Below the pieces are notes generated by a model that saw only the letters and a list, made by a program, of their open reading frames with translations, had not been told where the DNA came from and searched no databases. Positions 7,009-10,501 of a DNA stretch of 10,501 bases are shown here, in pieces. A program made the translations under genes and the position numbers. The stretch's first letter is position 1. Each line of letters opens with the position of its first letter. Origin of the DNA: a candidate division LCP-89 bacterium (GTDB lineage: Bacteria > Electryoneota > B3-LCP); assembly GCA_025774735.1 (NCBI GenBank), contig JALGZU010000096.1, forward strand, positions 1 through 10,501. The letters run 5' to 3'.

Positions 7009-7059
7009 GTGGAATCCGTGCTTTTGAAGAATTTCACTTGCAATTTCAGACAAAAAGTG
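6991..7059. repeat. AAGTG/CACTT boxes in the divergent control region (possible operator)
   Basis: ATTTCACTT occurs at 6991-6999 and again at 7031-7039, exactly 40 bases apart. AAGTGGAAT (7007-7015) is the inverted partner of the first copy with one mismatch, and a further AAGTG stands at 7055-7059. The first inverted pair covers the spacer and -35 region of the leftward promoter, and the last box lies where a -35 for the rightward promoter would be. That layout fits a shared regulator-binding site, which is inference. Confidence 0.4.
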
Positions 7060-7076
7060 TTAAACTGGCGCTAAGT

Positions 7077-7100
7077 TATAATAATCATTGAAATCAGGAG
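7077..7100 (+). promoter_or_regulatory. -10 box and ribosome binding site of the DUF3467 gene
   Basis: TATAAT (7077-7082) is a perfect -10 hexamer; at the 17-base position there is only a poor -35 (AAAGTG, 7054-7059), so activation or a different -35 logic is possible. AGGAG (7096-7100) lies six bases before the ATG at 7107, an ideal ribosome binding site. The leader would be only about 20 bases. Confidence 0.5.
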
Positions 7101-7106
7101 AATATC

Positions 7107-7451
7107 ATGGCCAATCCCAAGACGCCCGAACAGCCGCCCGCGCCGGGACAGCAGCAGCGGCTGAACATCTCCATAGATGAGAACGTGGGGGAAGGCACCT
7201 ACGCCAACCTGGTCTTGATCGCCCACACCGCCGCCGAATTCGTCATGGACTTCGCCCGGGTGATGCCGGGAGTCCCCAAGACCAAGGTCCAATCCCGCAT
7301 CGTGATGACTCCGCAGCATCTGAAGGGTTTCGCCAAAGCTCTGCAGGAGAACGTGGAGCGCTTCGAGAGCCGTTTCGGTGAAATCAAGGTGCAGGGCATG
7401 CCCACTGGGAAAGAATTCGGCTTTAAACCGGGGCCCGAGGAGACCAATTAG
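7107..7451 (+). CDS. DUF3467 family protein
   Basis: A 114-residue soluble protein without signal peptide. After a Pro/Gln-rich leader of about 16 residues comes the whole DUF3467 domain: LNISIDENVGEGTYANLVLI, HTAAEFVMDFARVMPGVPKTKV, QSRIVMTPQHLKGFAKALQENVERFE, and a short tail ending GFKPGPEETN. The pattern of EFV.DF...PG.PK.....RI..TP.H.K....L..N is what identifies the family. DUF3467 proteins are small, common in FCB, Deltaproteobacteria and Firmicutes-like genomes, and have no established biochemical function that I know of. It has its own promoter and an ideal ribosome binding site and is followed by a strong terminator, so it is probably a single-gene transcript, divergent from the protease cluster. 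Confidence 0.93.
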   Translation: MANPKTPEQPPAPGQQQRLNISIDENVGEGTYANLVLIAHTAAEFVMDFARVMPGVPKTKVQSRIVMTPQHLKGFAKALQENVERFESRFGEIKVQGMPTGKEFGFKPGPEETN

Positions 7452-7523
7452 ACCGGCGCAAATGACACAACCTGGGGGACTCACACAGGCGAGGTCCCGG
7501 TTTTCCGACCAGACGAACTGATC

Positions 7524-7549
7524 AAGCGGCCTCACCGGCCGCTTTTTTG
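7524..7549 (+). terminator. intrinsic terminator after the DUF3467 gene
   Basis: AAGCGGCC (7524-7531) pairs perfectly with GGCCGCTT (7537-7544) around a 5-base loop, followed directly by T-rich sequence (six T, 7543-7548). This is a classic rho-independent terminator. It lies 73 bases after the DUF3467 stop and only 47 bases before the next start codon. A weaker imperfect hairpin (GGGAC 7476-7480 with GTCCC 7494-7498) precedes it. Confidence 0.9.
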
Positions 7550-7556
7550 TCGCACC

Positions 7557-7572
7557 CAAGTGGAGCCACTTG
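7557..7572 (+). promoter_or_regulatory. palindrome in the leader of the GDDxY-repeat gene
   Basis: CAAGTGG (7557-7563) and CCACTTG (7566-7572) form a perfect 7-bp inverted repeat around AG, between the terminator and the ribosome binding site GGAG (7583-7586). It carries the same AAGTG/CACTT core as the boxes at 6991-7059. It could be an operator or a leader hairpin. No clear promoter fits in the 47 bases between terminator and start codon. Confidence 0.45.
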
Positions 7573-7595
7573 AGACGCAACCGGAGAAAAGATCC

Positions 7596-9818
7596 ATGAA
7601 GAGATTAGCGCTGATTATTGTGATGCTGTCGTTCACGGTGACAGGATTTTCACAGGAAAGACCGGCAGACGTTACCCAACGCCCGGATGTTTGGCTGAGC
7701 ATGCTGGACGATCTCGGCATCGGTGAAGTTGACCTGGGCTTCCGCCCCAGGGGCTACTGGACTCGCTACCCCGATCCCGAAGACATCCCCTTCAAGCTCC
7801 TGGCCTTCGACGATCTCTTCGCCGAACCGCAGCGCGTCTACGATTTCGTGCGCATCATGGCGCTGTCGGTCGAAGACTACCTCCACCCTGACTACCTGGC
7901 TGGCGGCGACCGGGGTGGCAGCAAGGGTCTACTAAAGGTGGCTTATTACTGCGGCGTGCGCAACGCCACGGCTCAGTTTCGCGATTACAGCGCCTCACTC
8001 TGGGCCGAACTGGAAGACGACGAGCCCCTTTTGATGGCCATCAAGACCATCTACGATCAGACGGGGCGGACCTACCGCTACAACGCCATGGGTAACGCGG
8101 CCGATTTCCCTCTGATCGAACGGGATCTACGCGATGCCATCGAGCCAATTGATCCGGAAGTGCGACGCGTTGTCGCAAAAACACTGCTGCATCTCCTGCA
8201 GGCTTACCGCTTCCGTGAAATCGGCATGCGCAACGTGGATTACGAAAAGGCGCTCGCCTGCTGGCGTATCCGCCACCTGGGCGAAACCGAATTCGACGGC
8301 CTGGAATACTTCCCGCAGTTGGAAGACTGTGCTAAGGACATCGACATCAATTCCATTTATTACGCCGGCTATAAGCTACTGGAATCGTCCGAAATGCTGG
8401 CGGATACGCTGATCGCTCTGAAGGCGAAAAAGGGGATCGACTGGAAGAAGCAGAACCTGAACGTGGTCACCCCCATCGGCCGCATCGTGCTTTCGGGGAC
8501 GAAGAACGACGAGCACCGCTATTCCGACGCTCTGCTCTTGGTCGATTTCGGCGGAGACGACACCTATCACGGCGCAGTGGGATCGACGCCCTCGCTGGAT
8601 ATCCCGGTATCGCTGGCCGTTGACCTCGAGGGTGATGACCAATACCTCAACGACAACGAATTCCTGCCTTCGCAGGGCGCGGCGATCTTCGGGGCGGGGT
8701 TGCTTCTGGATATGGCAGGTGACGACATCTACCGATCGAAGCGGCTCTCCCAGGGCGCGGCCATGCTGGGCATCGGCGTTTTAGCCGATATGGAAGGCGA
8801 CGACGAATACCACATGTGGACCTCGGGGCAGGGGGGAGCCTACTTCGGCGTCGGTCTCGCCATCGACAACATGGGCGACGACCAGTATACCCTCTGGGGA
8901 GACGGCCAGGGGTACGGCGGCCTGGGCGGAGTGGGGACGCTGGTCAACCGCACCGGGAACGACCACTACTGGTGCGAACCGTACTCCGAGAACGTCTTCC
9001 GCCCCGATTACCATTCCCGGGAGGGCAAGCTGAATTACAGCTACTCCCAGGGTTGCGGCATCGGCCGACGCGGCGACATCACCGACGGGCATTCCTGGGC
9101 CGGCGGCATGGGTACGCTGATCGACCTGCGCGGTGACGACCTCTACGAATCGGCCAACTGGTCGCTGGGCTGCGGTTATTGGTACGGCATGGGCTTCGCC
9201 TACGACGGTGGCGGTAACGACGTATACAAGAGTGCCAACTGGACCCAGGCCTGCGGAGCTCATTTCGCCATCGGAGTTCTGATCGACGAAGGCGGCGACG
9301 ACCGCCACGAAGTCACAGGCTACCAGTCCGCCGGGATCGGTTTCGGGCACGATTTCACCATCGCCCTGCTGCTCAACCGGGGCGGCGACGACCGCTACAC
9401 CATCCGCAACGACGGCCTGGGTTACGCCATCAACATGTCGCAGGTCTTCTTTTTCGATACGGAGGGCGAGGACAGTTACGTTACCGGCGGTGGGCGTAAC
9501 TACGGAAAAAACAACTTCACCCAGTACAATCCGCCCATCGTGGGCGTCTTCCAGAGCCTTTTTGCCGACCAGGTCTGCCTCTTCGCGGACGTCTCGGGCA
9601 AGGATACCTATCTGACTCTGGATTTCGATTCTGGCAAGCAGGCTCCCGATTCGCTGATGACGGACGGTGCCGGATTCTTCTTCCCGACTGCCGCCGAACT
9701 CGCTGATCTGGCCAACAAGCGCTATTACGGTCTGGGCAGGGATTTCGAAGGTTTCAGCGGCCCCGAAATCGAAGCCTTCCGCGATAAAATGAGAGCGAGA
9801 TTTCCTGAATTCAAATAA
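7596..9818 (+). CDS. exported protein with at least 12 GDDxY repeats, unknown function
   Basis: A 740-residue protein that I cannot assign to a named family. A signal peptide covers residues 1-20 (KRLALIIVMLSFTVTGFSQ). Residues 21 to about 300 look globular and mostly helical (for example VRRVVAKTLLHLLQAYRF). Residues 313-672 consist of repeats with the core D-x-x-G-[DN]-D-x-Y, the tyrosine (or His) at 324, 350, 379, 405, 431, 458, 517, 544, 571, 601, 628 and 672, usually 26-27 residues apart. Between cores runs a glycine-rich stretch of the type SQGxAxxGxGxLxD. The tail (to FPEFK) is not repeated. The core resembles RTX GGxGxD, so a calcium-binding beta-solenoid is possible, by inference. 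ATG at 7596 is chosen over the upstream in-frame GTG at 7560, because GGAG lies nine bases before it and the signal peptide starts there. The next gene, 34 bases on, is a lipoprotein. Confidence 0.88.
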   Translation: MKRLALIIVMLSFTVTGFSQERPADVTQRPDVWLSMLDDLGIGEVDLGFRPRGYWTRYPDPEDIPFKLLAFDDLFAEPQRVYDFVRIMALSVEDYLHPDYLAGGDRGGSKGLLKVAYYCGVRNATAQFRDYSASLWAELEDDEPLLMAIKTIYDQTGRTYRYNAMGNAADFPLIERDLRDAIEPIDPEVRRVVAKTLLHLLQAYRFREIGMRNVDYEKALACWRIRHLGETEFDGLEYFPQLEDCAKDIDINSIYYAGYKLLESSEMLADTLIALKAKKGIDWKKQNLNVVTPIGRIVLSGTKNDEHRYSDALLLVDFGGDDTYHGAVGSTPSLDIPVSLAVDLEGDDQYLNDNEFLPSQGAAIFGAGLLLDMAGDDIYRSKRLSQGAAMLGIGVLADMEGDDEYHMWTSGQGGAYFGVGLAIDNMGDDQYTLWGDGQGYGGLGGVGTLVNRTGNDHYWCEPYSENVFRPDYHSREGKLNYSYSQGCGIGRRGDITDGHSWAGGMGTLIDLRGDDLYESANWSLGCGYWYGMGFAYDGGGNDVYKSANWTQACGAHFAIGVLIDEGGDDRHEVTGYQSAGIGFGHDFTIALLLNRGGDDRYTIRNDGLGYAINMSQVFFFDTEGEDSYVTGGGRNYGKNNFTQYNPPIVGVFQSLFADQVCLFADVSGKDTYLTLDFDSGKQAPDSLMTDGAGFFFPTAAELADLANKRYYGLGRDFEGFSGPEIEAFRDKMRARFPEFK
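8532..9611 (+). repeat. protein-coded tandem repeat array, period about 26-27 codons
   Basis: At least 12 copies of the D-x-x-G-[DN]-D-x-Y unit. Successive tyrosines are separated by 26, 29, 26, 26, 27, 59, 27, 27, 30, 27 and 44 residues. The 59-residue gap contains an insertion with PYSENVFRPDYHSREGKLNY followed by a SQGCGIGRRGD segment. The copies differ enough in DNA sequence that the repeat is old, not a recent DNA-level duplication. Glu, Lys and Asn replace the first Asp in the later copies. Confidence 0.85.
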
Positions 9819-9852
9819 AAACTGATCTTTGTATTAACGAGGGGGTCGAATC

Positions 9853-10416
9853 ATGATGAAGGGGATTTTATTTATGCTGGCTGTCAGCCTGCTCCTGATC
9901 GGCTGCGGGAGCAAGGAACAGCCCGAAACCGAAACGGAAGGAGAGGAGGTTATGAGCCTGACGCTGACCAGCCCTGCTTTCGACGAGGGAACCATGATAC
10001 CGGCGAGGTACACTTACGATGGCGCCAACGTGTCGCCGGCGCTCAGTTGGACGAACGTCCCGGAAGGTACCAAGAGCTTCGCCTTAATCTGCGATGACCC
10101 GGACGCCCCCATGGGCACCTGGGTGCACTGGGTCTATTACAACATCCCGGGCTACATGACCGAACTGCCCGAAAACGTGCCCCATGGTGAAAAACCCACT
10201 GTCGGCGGGCGGCAGGGGGTGAGTGACTTCGGAGCCCACGGCTACGGCGGCCCGTCTCCGCCCAGCGGTACGCACCGCTACTTCTTCAAGCTGTACGCCC
10301 TGGATTGCGAACTGGATCTTGGCGGCGTCGTGAAGAAGGATCAATTGCTGCAGGCGATGGAGGGACATGTCCTCGCCGAGGGGCAGTTGATGGGGACGTA
10401 TACGATGGAGAGATAG
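9853..10416 (+). CDS. YbhB/YbcL-type (PEBP, Raf kinase inhibitor-like) lipoprotein
   Basis: A 187-residue member of the phosphatidylethanolamine-binding protein family. An N-terminal lipoprotein signal ends in the lipobox LIGC (Cys18), followed by an acidic linker (KEQPETETEGEE). The PEBP domain starts at SLTLTSPAFDEG and shows the anion-pocket motifs DDPDAPMGTWVHWVYYNIP (81-99) and GYGGPSPPSGTHRYFFKLY (130-148), in the bacterial YbhB/YbcL arrangement. Bacterial members have no agreed function; the family pocket binds phosphate-like ligands. The lipidated form places it at the membrane facing the periplasm. ATG at 9853 (a second ATG follows at once) has GAGGGGG seven bases upstream. It lies 34 bases after the GDDxY-repeat gene and is likely co-transcribed with it. 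Confidence 0.93.
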   Translation: MMKGILFMLAVSLLLIGCGSKEQPETETEGEEVMSLTLTSPAFDEGTMIPARYTYDGANVSPALSWTNVPEGTKSFALICDDPDAPMGTWVHWVYYNIPGYMTELPENVPHGEKPTVGGRQGVSDFGAHGYGGPSPPSGTHRYFFKLYALDCELDLGGVVKKDQLLQAMEGHVLAEGQLMGTYTMER

Positions 10417-10433
10417 GAAAAAACGGAAATGTA

Positions 10434-10454
10434 GGGGCGGGGTTTCCCCGCCCC
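10434..10454. repeat. GC-rich hairpin downstream of the PEBP gene
   Basis: GGGGCGGGG (10434-10442) pairs perfectly with CCCCGCCCC (10446-10454) around TTT, 17 bases after the stop codon. A very stable stem, but no T-run follows, so it is not a standard intrinsic terminator. Together with the next element it resembles dispersed intergenic repeats of the form GTAGGGGC...GCCCC. Confidence 0.6.
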
Positions 10455-10463
10455 ACCCAATTG

Positions 10464-10501
10464 GTCATTGCGAGGACGCCGAAGGCGAACGAAGCAATCT
10501 C
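10464..10501. repeat. dispersed GTCATTGCGAGG...GAAGCAATCTC repeat
   Basis: The segment begins GTCATTGCGAGGA and ends GAAGCAATCTC at the window edge, with the complementary ends ATTGC/GCAAT and an inner CGCC-GAA-GGCG hairpin (10478-10488). From memory this consensus occurs many times in intergenic regions of unrelated bacteria. It may continue beyond the window. Its biological role is unknown. Confidence 0.6.

Noticed and set aside
6991..7040. Possible CRISPR-like direct repeat (ATTTCACTT at 40-base spacing)
   Set aside because: Only two short copies, in a promoter region; far below CRISPR repeat length and number.
7199..7580. Open frames antisense to the DUF3467 gene
   Set aside because: The sense strand has a perfect family match, promoter, ribosome binding site and terminator; the antisense frames have none.
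8781..9350. 189-codon open frame antisense to the repeat array
   Set aside because: It mirrors the regular codon pattern of the GDDxY repeats; its apparent Val/Ala repeats are a by-product of the sense strand.
9801..9831. GATCTTTG with TTTC upstream as a promoter for the PEBP gene
   Set aside because: One mismatch to TAnnTTTG and a poor upstream box; the implied start would fall at or inside the ribosome binding site, so co-transcription with the preceding gene is more likely.
10286..10468. 60-codon minus-strand frame over the right-edge hairpin
   Set aside because: It consists of hairpin and antisense PEBP sequence, without a ribosome binding site or domain.

Overview
The window looks like a bacterial chromosome segment (GC-rich, dense genes, Shine-Dalgarno sites) from the FCB side of the tree: Zixibacteria, KSB1, Latescibacteria or a similar candidate phylum. 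Three things point there. A secreted protease carries a C-terminal type IX (Por)-style sorting domain. The promoter of that gene contains a perfect TAnnTTTG box, the -7 element of Bacteroidota-type promoters. Several predicted exported proteins of unknown role stand next to housekeeping genes. The phylum itself is inference.

Layout. Positions 1-6948 hold six genes, all on the minus strand. In the direction of transcription they are: a secreted subtilisin-like S8 protease (6948-5251), a CoA-binding-fold protein (5220-4774), a STAS anti-sigma-factor antagonist-like protein (4748-4401), a secreted DUF4139 protein (4300-2966), the helicase recG (about 2982-824, broken by a frameshift near 1504-1536) and parA/soj (723 to beyond position 1). 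The first three lie 25-30 bases apart and probably form one transcript. A 100-base gap with an inverted repeat precedes the DUF4139 gene, and recG overlaps the end of that gene. A hairpin cluster lies between recG and parA.

Positions 6949-7106 are a divergent control region with a promoter for each side and repeated AAGTG/CACTT boxes. To the right, on the plus strand, are a DUF3467 protein (7107-7451), a strong intrinsic terminator, a 740-residue exported protein built on at least 12 copies of a GDDxY repeat (7596-9818), and a PEBP/YbhB-type lipoprotein (9853-10416). The window closes with a GC-rich hairpin and an ATTGC...GCAAT repeat of a type scattered in many bacterial genomes.

The most interesting items are the GDDxY repeat protein, which I cannot assign to a family, the recG frameshift, and the control region around 6980-7082. 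No CRISPR array, transposase, tRNA or rRNA was seen. I do not see an obvious multi-gene defence or biosynthetic system.
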